A stretch of DNA of 64,000 bases, taken from NCBI GenBank assembly GCA_036495485.1, contig DASXMU010000193.1, positions 1 through 64,000 on the forward strand, in the 5' to 3' direction. The notes below the pieces were generated by a model, which ran no database searches, had not been told where the DNA came from, and saw nothing but the letters and a program-made list of their open reading frames with translations. Positions 7,935 to 15,224 of this stretch are shown here, in pieces. Within the stretch, counting starts at the first letter, position 1, and each line of letters begins with the position of its first letter. This DNA is from PALSA-505 sp036495485 (lineage in GTDB: Bacteria > Actinomycetota > Actinomycetes > Streptosporangiales > Streptosporangiaceae). The position numbers and the translations under genes were made by a program.

Positions 7935-7968
7935 GGCGCCCCCCAGCGGATGCGGCGGCAGATAATCA

Positions 7969-8011
7969 AAGCGACGCCGAGGCGAGCCGGCCGGCCCCCA
8001 CGGCGTCGCTT
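7969..8011 (-). terminator. Hairpin between precursor peptide and biosynthetic genes (partial terminator/attenuator)
   Basis: A perfect 11-bp inverted repeat, AAGCGACGCCG ... CGGCGTCGCTT, has a GC-rich 21-nt loop and is followed on the minus strand by TGATT. Such a stem just after a precursor gene usually lets the precursor be transcribed in excess over downstream enzymes. Confidence 0.65.
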
Positions 8012-8017
8012 CGCCGC

Positions 8018-8164
8018 CTAGTAGTTAGGTACGCAGTCCGTGCAGGTCGTACGGAACTTCATGACCTGGACAGCCTCGCGCTGAGCGAGCATCTTCTCGA
8101 CCAGGGTGGGGGTGAGCAGGACCGGGGCAACAGTGGTGTCGGTCCGAGCGATCGTCTCTTCCAT
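8018..8164 (-). CDS. Candidate RiPP precursor peptide (48 aa)
   Basis: A small ORF starts MEETIARTDTTVAPVLL. A Leu/Glu/Gln-rich amphipathic stretch follows, and the C-terminus is FRTTCTDCVPNY. The layout (acidic-to-helical leader, short Cys/Thr-rich C-terminus) is that of a ribosomally made, post-translationally modified peptide, with TTCTDCVPNY as the probable core. GAAGGG lies about 10 nt before the ATG, and a good promoter (8201-8229) sits directly upstream. A hairpin follows, and then an operon of tailoring-type enzymes, a protease and an exporter. I do not recognise the sequence as any described class. The gene is plausible; the core boundary and modifications are inference. Confidence 0.6.
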   Translation of the reverse strand: MEETIARTDTTVAPVLLTPTLVEKMLAQREAVQVMKFRTTCTDCVPNY

Positions 8165-8200
8165 AAGCCAAACCCTTCCCGTGGAACGCAAGTTGCCGTC

Positions 8201-8229
8201 AGCGTAAGGAGAAGTTTGGATAGGGTCAA
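8201..8229 (-). promoter_or_regulatory. Sigma70-type promoter of the peptide locus
   Basis: On the minus strand, TTGACC (8229-8224) and TACGCT (8206-8201) are separated by 17 bp. Transcription would start near 8194, about 30 nt before the ATG of the 48-aa peptide. The surrounding 8165-8438 is noticeably less GC-rich than the rest of the window, and I see no convincing gene in it. Confidence 0.6.
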
Positions 8230-8438
8230 TAGCTTCGTGGCTGTTTGTTCTAAATGCCTGCTATCACTCTGTTAAGCAACGTTTTCCGGTGTGGGAAGCC
8301 ACACTTCCGGCCCTATTCGAACGGGTCCTGGCGGCTCGGGGTTCAGCCGGGCAAGGTTCGGAAGATGTGGCGTTTAGGTAAGCACATGGGGTCGCGTGGG
8401 CACCGGTTGGTGATTTTCTTTCATTCCAAAAGAAAATG

Positions 8439-8536
8439 ATCATGCTACGGATGAGCGGGATGGGACGGATCCAGCTCGCGCGAGTGCATTTTACCTGATC
8501 ACACTACGGGTGAGCGGGACCGGACGGATCTAGCTC
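8439..8536. repeat. 39-bp direct repeat: duplicated 3' end of the adjacent gene
   Basis: Bases 8439-8477 and 8498-8536 match at about 32 of 39 positions. The second copy is the last codons and TAG stop of the peptidase-S51-like gene (ELDPSGPAHP-stop). The first copy, just beyond the stop, still encodes ELDPSHPAHP-stop, so a gene tail was duplicated and has begun to diverge. Confidence 0.75.
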
Positions 8537-9760
8537 CCAGCGGGTGCCGTCCACGTCATCGAGCAGCCGCAGGCCGGACGCGGCGAGCGCGTCGCGGATG
8601 GCGTCCGCCGCCTGGTAGCTGCCGTCACCGCGCAGCGTCCCGCGCAGGGTGATCAGGCGCTCGATGGCGGGACCGAGGCGCTCGCGGGGGTCGGCCAGGC
8701 CGCCGGTGGCAGCACGGCCGAGCCGGGTGACCAGGCTGCGCAGCACGGCCCTGGCCTGCTCGGTGCCCTGGTCCTCCTCGGTGTCGGCGGCCCACTCGTG
8801 GATGGCGGCCTCCAGGTCGAGGATCGCCGCCGTCATGCCCGCGGCGTCCCGGCAGCGCTCGGCGTCGTCGAAGCGGCGCTGCGCGGCGGCGGTGAGGTCG
8901 GGCAGCGCGTCCGGCGGCGGCTGGGCCTCTGGCGGCGCGGCGGCCGGGCTGGGGGGTGCAGCTACCGCCGGGGTGCCGCTGTTCACCAGGTCCTGGAGCT
9001 GGCCGAGGGCGATTTCCGTGCCCGCGGGCAGGACTGTGCTGACGCCCTGGCGGCGGACCGTGACGCCGCCGCGACCGGATATCCCGACGGTCCCGGCGGC
9101 CAGGTCGAAGACGGCCACCGTGTGCTCGTCCACACCGAGCACGGCGGCCCCGGCGGGCAGCTCGGCCTCCAGCCTGGCCAGCCGCCGCTCGCCCAGATAG
9201 CAGAAGCGGGTGTCGTGGTTGCCGCCCTCGGCGTTGTCGTAGTGCGGGATGACCGTGACGTTGAGCCCGATGGCGGACATCAGGTCGAGGCCGTCCAGCC
9301 AGTGCGGCGGCTCGCCGACCTTGTAGATCTCATAGACGGGCAGCGCGGTGACGCCGAGCGTGACGGCGGCCGCCGACGCGAACACGGTCACGCCCTGGCC
9401 CGCCAGGACCCGGTCGCGCAGCGCCCCGGCGACCGGGCCGCCGGTCCACTGCGCCAGGGCATAGGTCGGGCTGCCAGGTCCGGAGAACACCCAGTCGGCA
9501 CCTAGCAGCGTCCCGGCGCTGTCGCCGGTACCGGGGAGGACGGTGACCTCCAGCCCGACGCTGCGGGCGAAGTACGCCTTGGCCCGGGCGGAGATGTCGT
9601 CGGCGTTCTCCTGGAACCGGTACGGGGTCTCCAGCAGGACCGCGTCGGGCTGCTTGGTCCCCAGCCGGGCGGCGAGCGCGCGATGCGCGGTGACCATGGT
9701 CGGGCTGGTCTCCCCCGACCCCATGATGGCCAGAATCCGGCATCCGGCTGACCCGCCCAT
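8504..9760 (-). CDS. Peptidase-S51/cyanophycinase-like protein with CysRS-type C-terminal domain
   Basis: A 418-residue fusion. Residues 1-260 are class I glutamine-amidotransferase-like, of the peptidase E/cyanophycinase type: ILAIMGSGETSP at the start, VFSGPGSPTYALA, and VTVFASAAAVTLG where family members have the nucleophile Ser elbow. An Ala/Pro linker leads to a helical C-terminal region (about 300-415) ending in a pattern like the anticodon-side tail of cysteinyl-tRNA synthetase (LRGDGSYQAADAIRDALAASG...DDVDGTRWEL). The start at 9760 has GGGGAG 6 nt upstream. Substrate unknown. The CysRS-like tail suggests nucleic-acid or adenylate binding, which is inference. Confidence 0.65.
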   Translation of the reverse strand: MGGSAGCRILAIMGSGETSPTMVTAHRALAARLGTKQPDAVLLETPYRFQENADDISARAKAYFARSVGLEVTVLPGTGDSAGTLLGADWVFSGPGSPTYALAQWTGGPVAGALRDRVLAGQGVTVFASAAAVTLGVTALPVYEIYKVGEPPHWLDGLDLMSAIGLNVTVIPHYDNAEGGNHDTRFCYLGERRLARLEAELPAGAAVLGVDEHTVAVFDLAAGTVGISGRGGVTVRRQGVSTVLPAGTEIALGQLQDLVNSGTPAVAAPPSPAAAPPEAQPPPDALPDLTAAAQRRFDDAERCRDAAGMTAAILDLEAAIHEWAADTEEDQGTEQARAVLRSLVTRLGRAATGGLADPRERLGPAIERLITLRGTLRGDGSYQAADAIRDALAASGLRLLDDVDGTRWELDPSGPAHP

Positions 9761-9782
9761 TCGGCTCCCCCCCTGCACGGCG

Positions 9783-10703
9783 CTAGCTGACTGGTGGCGG
9801 CGATCCCTCCGCGCTGGCGGCCAGGGCTGGGTCCCAGCGGCAGGCGGCGCAGGTCTGGCGGAAGGCCGAGCGGGCGAACTCCAGGGCGGCGGCGTGCGGG
9901 TCCGGGGCCGCCCGGACGTCGTCCCAGTCCAGGATGAACTCGCCGAGCACCGGGTTCCAGTGCGCGCCCGGCGGGGACAGGGTCAGGCTGGCGAAGCCCT
10001 CCGGCGCCGGGTGGGTGTAGGCGTAGAACGCCGACTTGCTGTACCGCTGGTCACCGGGCCACCAGCCGACCGCGACCTCCTGGGCGTCCATGGCGTTGCG
10101 CATGATGAAGTCCTGCGACGGCGGGTCGGCCGGCTCGCCGGAGAACAGGCTCACGGCGAAGTCGAACGAACCCCACCAGGCGTTGACCGGGGTGGACCGG
10201 CCCCGGTAGGGGGCGCGGTACTCGGCCAGCACCAGCGCCGCCTGGGTGGCGGCGGTGAAATAGACGGCCACCTCGGCCGGGTCGTAGTGGGCGTGCACGT
10301 CGTCGGCGTCCAGCGGGACGCTCCACGGCACCTCCTGCGGCGCCGGGTCGATCTCCACCGGGCCACCGAGCTCCCGGACCGCCGCCAGCACGTCCCTGGT
10401 GACCGCGCCGGCCGCGCGGTGCGGCGTGAGCGGGATGCGCCTGGCCGGCTTGCTGGTGTGCTCGATCACCGCCTCGTGAGCGTGCAGGTCGAGCGCCACG
10501 ACCAGCGCGCCCGAGCGATCGGGCGCGGGCAGCGGGTGGGTCTCCCAGCCGCGCGCGGTCAGCCGCAGCGCCGCATGCTGGAGCTGCGGCTCCGGCGGGG
10601 CGAGCCTGGCCGCCAGCTTGCCAAGCACCTGGGTGTGCGAATGCAGCGTGTCGCAGGTCTCGCGCCACAGCTCATAGGACAGTTCCGGCCAGCCCGAGGA
10701 CAT
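9783..10703 (-). CDS. DUF5996 family protein
   Basis: A 306-residue soluble protein matching the pattern of the uncharacterised DUF5996 family: WPELSYELWRETCDTLH near the N-terminus, a central AWWGSFDFAVSLFSG, and GWWPGD plus FILDWDDVR toward the end. Function is not known. It starts at 10703 without a Shine-Dalgarno sequence, but TACTCT (minus strand, 10716-10711) sits 7 nt before the ATG, as expected of a leaderless transcript. It is divergent from the LLM oxidoreductase, with an intergenic distance of only 74 bp. Confidence 0.7.
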   Translation of the reverse strand: MSSGWPELSYELWRETCDTLHSHTQVLGKLAARLAPPEPQLQHAALRLTARGWETHPLPAPDRSGALVVALDLHAHEAVIEHTSKPARRIPLTPHRAAGAVTRDVLAAVRELGGPVEIDPAPQEVPWSVPLDADDVHAHYDPAEVAVYFTAATQAALVLAEYRAPYRGRSTPVNAWWGSFDFAVSLFSGEPADPPSQDFIMRNAMDAQEVAVGWWPGDQRYSKSAFYAYTHPAPEGFASLTLSPPGAHWNPVLGEFILDWDDVRAAPDPHAAALEFARSAFRQTCAACRWDPALAASAEGSPPPVS

Positions 10704-10777
10704 GGCTCGGAGAGTATGCCACTGAGGGCCGGCGGCTCAACCACCGGACGCCGGGCGGCGCCGGTACGATGCGGCGC

Positions 10778-11695
10778 ATGCGCTTCGCGATCGCGATCCC
10801 TCAGTTCTATTCCGATGGTGAGTTCGACCCGGCGGCGTTCGCCGCCTACTTCAGGCGGGCCGAGGAACTGGGCTTCGAGAGCGCCTGGGCGCTGGAGCAG
10901 ACGCTGTCGCCCGAGCCACAGCTCGGGCCGATCGAGGCGATGACCTACGCGGCCGCGTGCACCGGGCGGATGCGGCTGGGCTGCGTGGTGTTCGTGTCCA
11001 CCCTGCACAGCCCGGTGCACCTGGCGAAGAGCCTGAGCACGCTGGACCAGCTCAGCCGGGGCCGGATCGAGATCGGCGTCGGCACCGGCGGCAAGTGGCG
11101 GCCGTTCGCGGCGTTCGGTGTGGATCCGGACCGCTACATCGCCCGGTTCACCGAGGGGCTGGCCCTGATGAAGGCGCTGTGGACGCAGCCCAGGGTGACC
11201 TTCGACGGGGAGTTCTGGCAGCTACGGGACGAGGCGCAGGAACCCAAGCCATTCCAGAAGCCGTATCCGCCGCTGTGGTTCGGCGGATCGGCACCGGCCG
11301 CGCTGCGCCGGGCCGTGCGGCTTGGCGATGGCTTCTTCGGCGCGGGCTCCACAACGACCGGGGCGTTCGCCGGGCAGGTGCGTCTGGTGCGCGAGGCGCT
11401 GGCGTCAGCCGGGCGGCCGGCCGGGGAGTTTCGCATCGCCAAGCGGGTGTACATCGCGGTGGACGAGAACGCCGGCCGTGCCCGCACCCGGGTCAGCGAG
11501 GCGCTGCACGGGCTGTACGAGGACGGCGTGCCGGGGATCGAGGACGTCCCGGTCGCCGGGACGGTGGCCGACTGCGTGCGCGGGCTGACCGAGGTGATCG
11601 AGGCCGGCGCGGAGCTGATCCTGTTCACCCCCATGTTCGACCAGGCCGAGCAGATGGAGATCCTCGCCGCCGAGATCATGCCGCAGCTCAGCTAG
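10778..11695 (+). CDS. LLM-class flavin/F420-dependent oxidoreductase
   Basis: A 305-residue luciferase-like monooxygenase-fold enzyme: MRFAIAIPQFY at the N-terminus, the LDQLSRGRIEIGVGTGG motif near 90-105, and PPLWFGGSAPAALRRA near 170. Members use FMN or F420 to oxidise or reduce diverse substrates; none can be assigned here. I prefer the second ATG (10778): there is no ribosome binding site, and TACGAT at 10765-10770 ends 7 nt before it, suggesting leaderless translation. The ATG at 10769 would overlap that -10 box. Confidence 0.8.
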   Translation: MRFAIAIPQFYSDGEFDPAAFAAYFRRAEELGFESAWALEQTLSPEPQLGPIEAMTYAAACTGRMRLGCVVFVSTLHSPVHLAKSLSTLDQLSRGRIEIGVGTGGKWRPFAAFGVDPDRYIARFTEGLALMKALWTQPRVTFDGEFWQLRDEAQEPKPFQKPYPPLWFGGSAPAALRRAVRLGDGFFGAGSTTTGAFAGQVRLVREALASAGRPAGEFRIAKRVYIAVDENAGRARTRVSEALHGLYEDGVPGIEDVPVAGTVADCVRGLTEVIEAGAELILFTPMFDQAEQMEILAAEIMPQLS

Positions 11696-11733
11696 GTTGC
11701 CGCTGCCGCACCATGGGTCAGGCTGCGCCCTGC

Positions 11734-12381
11734 TCAGTCGAACTCGGTGGGCAGGGACGGGTCGCGGTGGTGGGCCAGGGCCCGCTCGATCTCGCGCAGG
11801 TTGACCCGGCCCAGGGACAGCGGCGGCAGCTCGCCGATGGCGAACCAGCCGACGTCGAGGGTTTCCAGGGCGGCCGGCGGCTGCACGGCTCCGTCCCGGC
11901 GGCACAGGAAGAACAGCTTGTAGACGTGCACCGGCAGCTTCGGCAGGTGGCCCTGCAGATCCCGGTCCCAGCAGGCGATCAGCTTTATCACCGAGCTGTG
12001 GTAGCCGCTCTCCTCCAGGATCTCCCTGGTGACCGCGGCCGACGGCGAGTCCCCGGCGTCGGCCCAGCCGCCGGGCAGCGACCACAGGCCGTCGATCTTC
12101 TCCCGCATCAGCAGCACGCGCTCCTGCTCGTCGAAGATCACCCCACGCACGTCGATCTTCGGCGTGGCATAGCCGCTGTCCCGGCCAAGCTCGATGGCCA
12201 GCTCGCCGGAGGGCCGGTCGCTGAGCGCCGCCAGCAGCTGGGCCGCTAGCTGGGCGACCTGCCGGTACCGGTCCAGGTCGTAGTCGTCTTCGCCGAACGT
12301 CAGACCGCTCTGCCCGAGCGCGGCAAGCTTGATCGCGATCCGGCGCACCTCGTCCGCAGTTGAATCCGCTGTATCCGCCAC
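11734..12381 (-). CDS. NUDIX hydrolase with N-terminal helical domain
   Basis: A 215-residue protein. The first 65 residues are a helical domain found in YjhB-type ADP-ribose/nucleoside-diphosphate-X hydrolases (EVRRIAIKLAALGQSGL...DRYRQVAQLAAQLL). The NUDIX box near residues 105-128 reads GGWADAGDSPSAAVTREILE followed by ESGY, matching the consensus except that the first acidic residue is Asp instead of Glu. The REILEE core that binds Mg is intact. Likely housecleaning of a nucleotide-sugar or ADP-ribose-like metabolite; the exact substrate is unknown. Confidence 0.85.
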   Translation of the reverse strand: MADTADSTADEVRRIAIKLAALGQSGLTFGEDDYDLDRYRQVAQLAAQLLAALSDRPSGELAIELGRDSGYATPKIDVRGVIFDEQERVLLMREKIDGLWSLPGGWADAGDSPSAAVTREILEESGYHSSVIKLIACWDRDLQGHLPKLPVHVYKLFFLCRRDGAVQPPAALETLDVGWFAIGELPPLSLGRVNLREIERALAHHRDPSLPTEFD

Positions 12382-12450
12382 CTGGGCATTATTGCGCGCC
12401 CCGGCTCCCGCCCTTCGCGGGCGGTCGCCGGGGGCGCGGCTGAGCGGTGG

Positions 12451-13881
12451 CTAGCTCTTCCTGTTGAAGGGGCGGAGGTAAGGCGCCGGGATGTAGCTCA
12501 GGAAGCCCGGCGGGGTCGCGACCGGGCCGTTGGGGCCCGAGAAGATGTTGAACTTCGGGCCGAGCGCCGCGGCCTTTGTGTTCATCTGCGCCGGGGTGAG
12601 CGCGCCGTCGTTCCACTGGCCGGTCTTGAGCCGGTTCAGCAGCGTCTTCGCCGCCGTGATGGTCTCGGCCGGGGTGAAGGCGCAGTGCCCGGCCCGGTCC
12701 ACGAAGATCTGCCGCAGCAGCGCCGACTTGCCAGCCTTGGCGACAGCGCCGGAGTAGGCCGACTCGTTCTCCGGGACGACCAGTCCGTCACCGATGGTGT
12801 GCATGGTGAGCACCGGGATGGTCAGGTTGCCGTCGTAGGTGATGTGCTTCCTGAGGTAGGTCGACGCCGCTGGGTCGGCCGAGACGCGCGGGGCCGCGGC
12901 CAGCGTGGCCAGGTCCGCGTCCAGGCTCAGGCCTGCCTTGTGGTACAGGTCGAGAACCTCGTTGAGGCTGGGCGACTTCAGCAGGTCCTTGAAGTAGTTG
13001 ACACCGGTGTTCCAGGACGGGTTGCCGCCCGCCAGGGCCTCGAGCTGCGCCCGGAGCGCGAACGCGAACGGGTAGTCGACCTGGGAGGCCCACAGGTACT
13101 GATTGGCCTCCTGGGCTGCGTAGGCCGTGGGCCCGGGCTGCGCCGACAGCGGGGTGAACCAGCCGGGGGTGTCGGAGAGTGCCGAACTCAGCGCGAGCCT
13201 GGCCCGGCCGGCCGCGGTCTTCTGCGCGGCCTGAGCGGCCTGCAGCGCCGAGGTCAGGTTGGTCCCCGGGTTGGTGATGTTCACGACCTGCACGGACGGG
13301 TCGATGAGCTGCTGGAACGCGAACGCCGCGTCGAGCGCGGTATTCCAGGTCGCTATGCCGCCCGACACCACGCCGCACATGGGCAGCGCGGCGTTGAACC
13401 GGCTCGGGTACTGCTGGGCCAGGCCCGCCGTGATCATGCCACCCAGCGAATGGCCCCAGGCGATGGTCGTCGTTGGCTTCTTGCCGATGCGCTGGTTGAA
13501 GACGTTGAGGGTGCGAATCTGGTCGAGCAGCGCCGACTGGATCGCCCAGCCGGTGATCGCGTAGGACGAGCCCGCCAGTGCGTAGCCGTGGCTGAGCATC
13601 CAGCCGCCGGTGACCGGGTCGCCGACGTCCGTCGCCGGGTTGTTCGTGCCGGGGACCACGTAACCGTGGCTGTAGAGGAACAGCGTCCCGTTCCAGTTCG
13701 CCGGGACCTGGATCAGGTACGTCGCGCCGTCCTTGAACGTCCCGGTGAGTTTCGTGACGGCGCTGGCGCCACCGCCAGCGCCGGCGGCCGTGCTGGCCTG
13801 CGCGGGCAAGCCCGGGCTGAGCAAAGCCGCAAGCACCGCGACCGGAAGCAGCAAACGCAAGGCTCTGTTGATCTGTTTCAC
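12451..13881 (-). CDS. Secreted alpha/beta hydrolase
   Basis: A 476-residue exported hydrolase. The N-terminus KQINRALRLLLP continues into a hydrophobic run ending LPAQAS, a clear Sec signal peptide with a probable cut after AQA. The nucleophile elbow GHSLGG lies within AWGHSLGGMITAG, and the catalytic His is probably within DRAGHCAF near residue 425. It resembles actinobacterial secreted peptidase- or esterase-like alpha/beta hydrolases. I chose the GTG at 13881 because GGAG lies 7 nt upstream; a longer in-frame extension to 13980 would put non-signal sequence before the leader. Confidence 0.75.
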   Translation of the reverse strand: MKQINRALRLLLPVAVLAALLSPGLPAQASTAAGAGGGASAVTKLTGTFKDGATYLIQVPANWNGTLFLYSHGYVVPGTNNPATDVGDPVTGGWMLSHGYALAGSSYAITGWAIQSALLDQIRTLNVFNQRIGKKPTTTIAWGHSLGGMITAGLAQQYPSRFNAALPMCGVVSGGIATWNTALDAAFAFQQLIDPSVQVVNITNPGTNLTSALQAAQAAQKTAAGRARLALSSALSDTPGWFTPLSAQPGPTAYAAQEANQYLWASQVDYPFAFALRAQLEALAGGNPSWNTGVNYFKDLLKSPSLNEVLDLYHKAGLSLDADLATLAAAPRVSADPAASTYLRKHITYDGNLTIPVLTMHTIGDGLVVPENESAYSGAVAKAGKSALLRQIFVDRAGHCAFTPAETITAAKTLLNRLKTGQWNDGALTPAQMNTKAAALGPKFNIFSGPNGPVATPPGFLSYIPAPYLRPFNRKS

Positions 13882-13991
13882 TATCACACTCCAGGCACTG
13901 GTCAGGTTGCACGCGGGGTTGTGCTGGACTTTAGACCCCTTTGGGCAGGTTGCGGTAGCGCGGCGGCCCCGGGGAATCAAATCCTGCGGGC

Positions 13992-14360
13992 TCAGTGGCG
14001 GGTGAGGAAGAGGACGTGCCCGGGCTGGACCTGGCCGGGTGTGTCGAGGAGTGCGGTGAGGGCACTGGTGATGGCGGTTGCGTAGGCGCGGTCCTGGGGG
14101 AAGGTCTTGGTGGAGATGAGGATGAGGCCGGCGTGTGCCTGGCCGCCGGCGCGGTACTGGGCGTCGAGAGGCATGAAGTCTTTGATGTTGGCGGTGACGA
14201 GGGCACGCCCGGCTGCTGTGGCGCAGGCGAGTATCTGGTCGTCGGGCAGGGAGATCAGCGCGGGGTCCTCGACCACGGCGATGGCGTCGTGGCCCTTGGC
14301 CCGCAACTGGCCAGCGATGGTGGACGACAGCATCTCGTCGAGGAGGATCGGGTGGCTCAT
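13992..14360 (-). CDS. DUF5615 PIN-like toxin component
   Basis: A 122-residue protein with the DUF5615/Mut7-C-like PIN pattern: ILLDEMLSSTIAGQLRAKGHDAIAV, then LISLPDDQILACATAAGRALVTAN and IKDF, supplying the scattered acidic residues of a PIN nuclease (Asp8, Glu9, Asp41 region, Asp62). Such proteins act as putative RNases of type II toxin-antitoxin modules. It starts 6 nt after the stop of the ribbon-helix-helix-like partner, the usual antitoxin-first order. Toxicity is not demonstrated. Confidence 0.7.
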   Translation of the reverse strand: MSHPILLDEMLSSTIAGQLRAKGHDAIAVVEDPALISLPDDQILACATAAGRALVTANIKDFMPLDAQYRAGGQAHAGLILISTKTFPQDRAYATAITSALTALLDTPGQVQPGHVLFLTRH

Positions 14361-14366
14361 GGGGTG

Positions 14367-14813
14367 CTATCCGGCGAGGAGCCGGCGTTCGCGCCGCCAG
14401 GCGTCCTCGGCGGCGTCTTCGGCGGCGCTGGCCGCGTTGATTTCCGCGTCGATCTCGCTGGGGTAGGACGCCCAGTAAGTGACAGCGATGCGGATCAGGC
14501 GCAGCGGGATGCCGGTGTTGCTGGCGATCAGGTTAAGCAGTTCGCCGTCAGGCAGGTCCGGTTCTGTGGTGCGGGCGGATCTGACCGCCCGGATGATTTC
14601 CCAGACGTCGGGGCCGCCTGCGACGCTTGCCCGCCGTCCGGTGGGGCCGGGCCGGAAGGTGATCCCGGGGTGCTCGCTGGTCCGCAGGGCTTCGTCGACG
14701 AGCCTGTTCGCGGCCGATGACAAGGACATGCCGGGGTTGGCTGCGACGAACGAGGCCAGCCTGCTGGCGACCGGGCCATCGAACCGGACGGGTGTTGCCG
14801 TGCGCTTCGCCAT
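14367..14813 (-). CDS. Antitoxin-like protein partner of the PIN toxin
   Basis: A 148-residue protein. Residues 8-45 (RFDGPVASRLASFVAANP...AANRLVDEALR) look like a ribbon-helix-helix DNA-binding unit. Residues 70-125 (VWEIIRAVRSAR...LRLIRIAVTYWASYPSEID) match the conserved part of proteins paired with DUF5615 toxins. The tail is Ala/Glu-rich. The start at 14813 has no Shine-Dalgarno sequence; TACCAT (minus strand) ends 6 nt upstream, and a palindrome overlaps this box, so autoregulation through a leaderless promoter is likely. Confidence 0.65.
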   Translation of the reverse strand: MAKRTATPVRFDGPVASRLASFVAANPGMSLSSAANRLVDEALRTSEHPGITFRPGPTGRRASVAGGPDVWEIIRAVRSARTTEPDLPDGELLNLIASNTGIPLRLIRIAVTYWASYPSEIDAEINAASAAEDAAEDAWRRERRLLAG

Positions 14814-14815
14814 GA

Positions 14816-15037
14816 CTACATGGTAGTCGATTCCAGTCGACCGAGGCTACGGCGCCAGTGCCCGCCGGACCCGCTGATGGCTTTCCGGCTTTTCCCTGGG
14901 AGGACCACCGTGAAGCTGGTCTTGGCGACGGTGACCGTGGAGCCGGTGGTCAGCTTGTTCTGGGTGCCGTAGTCGGAGTCGACCACGGCAACGTCCGCGG
15001 CGTTTCCTGGACGGATCCTGAAGAGCCACTGGGGGAC
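14816..15037 (-). pseudogene. Decayed C-terminal gene fragment
   Basis: A reading frame without a start encodes PQWLFRIRPGNAADVAVVDS followed by DYGTQNKLTTGSTVTVAKTS and ends at 14816. The continuation upstream (...AVNVGA) is in a different frame, indicating a frameshift. It looks like the end of an exported beta-rich protein. The 14842-15199 stretch holds no intact gene. Confidence 0.4.
14820..14841 (-). promoter_or_regulatory. Promoter -10 and operator of the toxin-antitoxin pair
   Basis: On the minus strand the -10-like TACCAT (14825-14820) sits directly downstream of GTCGACTGGAATCGAC (14841-14826), a GTCGA-N6-TCGAC palindrome. Binding by the RHH-type partner here would block its own promoter. 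The arrangement is typical of toxin-antitoxin autoregulation, but it is inferred. Confidence 0.45.
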
Positions 15038-15112
15038 GCCCCCACGTTGACGGCCTTGGGCGGGCCGGCATTCAGATTTGGTAATTCCTTTGCAATGAGA
15101 TACTCGGGCTGA

Positions 15113-15224
15113 CTGGCTCTGGAGGTGCCAGACCGTCTACGCGCCCGGCTACGGGTTTACCGCGGTCAAGTTCGACGTGGACCTGAACGCGACGATGTTC
15201 TACCCCTGCCCGTCCGGGACCTGA
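15113..15224 (+). pseudogene. Plus-strand gene remnant
   Basis: An open frame without a start encodes WLWRCQTVYAPGYGFTAVKF and then DVDLNATMFYPCPSGT before a TGA at 15222-15224. Two Cys and a compact ending suggest the tail of a small secreted protein. It overlaps the 3' end of the adjacent minus-strand gene. Weak evidence. Confidence 0.3.

Noticed and set aside
8254..8439. Plus-strand 61-aa reading frame upstream of the peptide locus
   Set aside because: No ribosome binding site, odd composition (AT-rich end, many basic residues) and overlap with the promoter region of the minus-strand locus; more likely chance.
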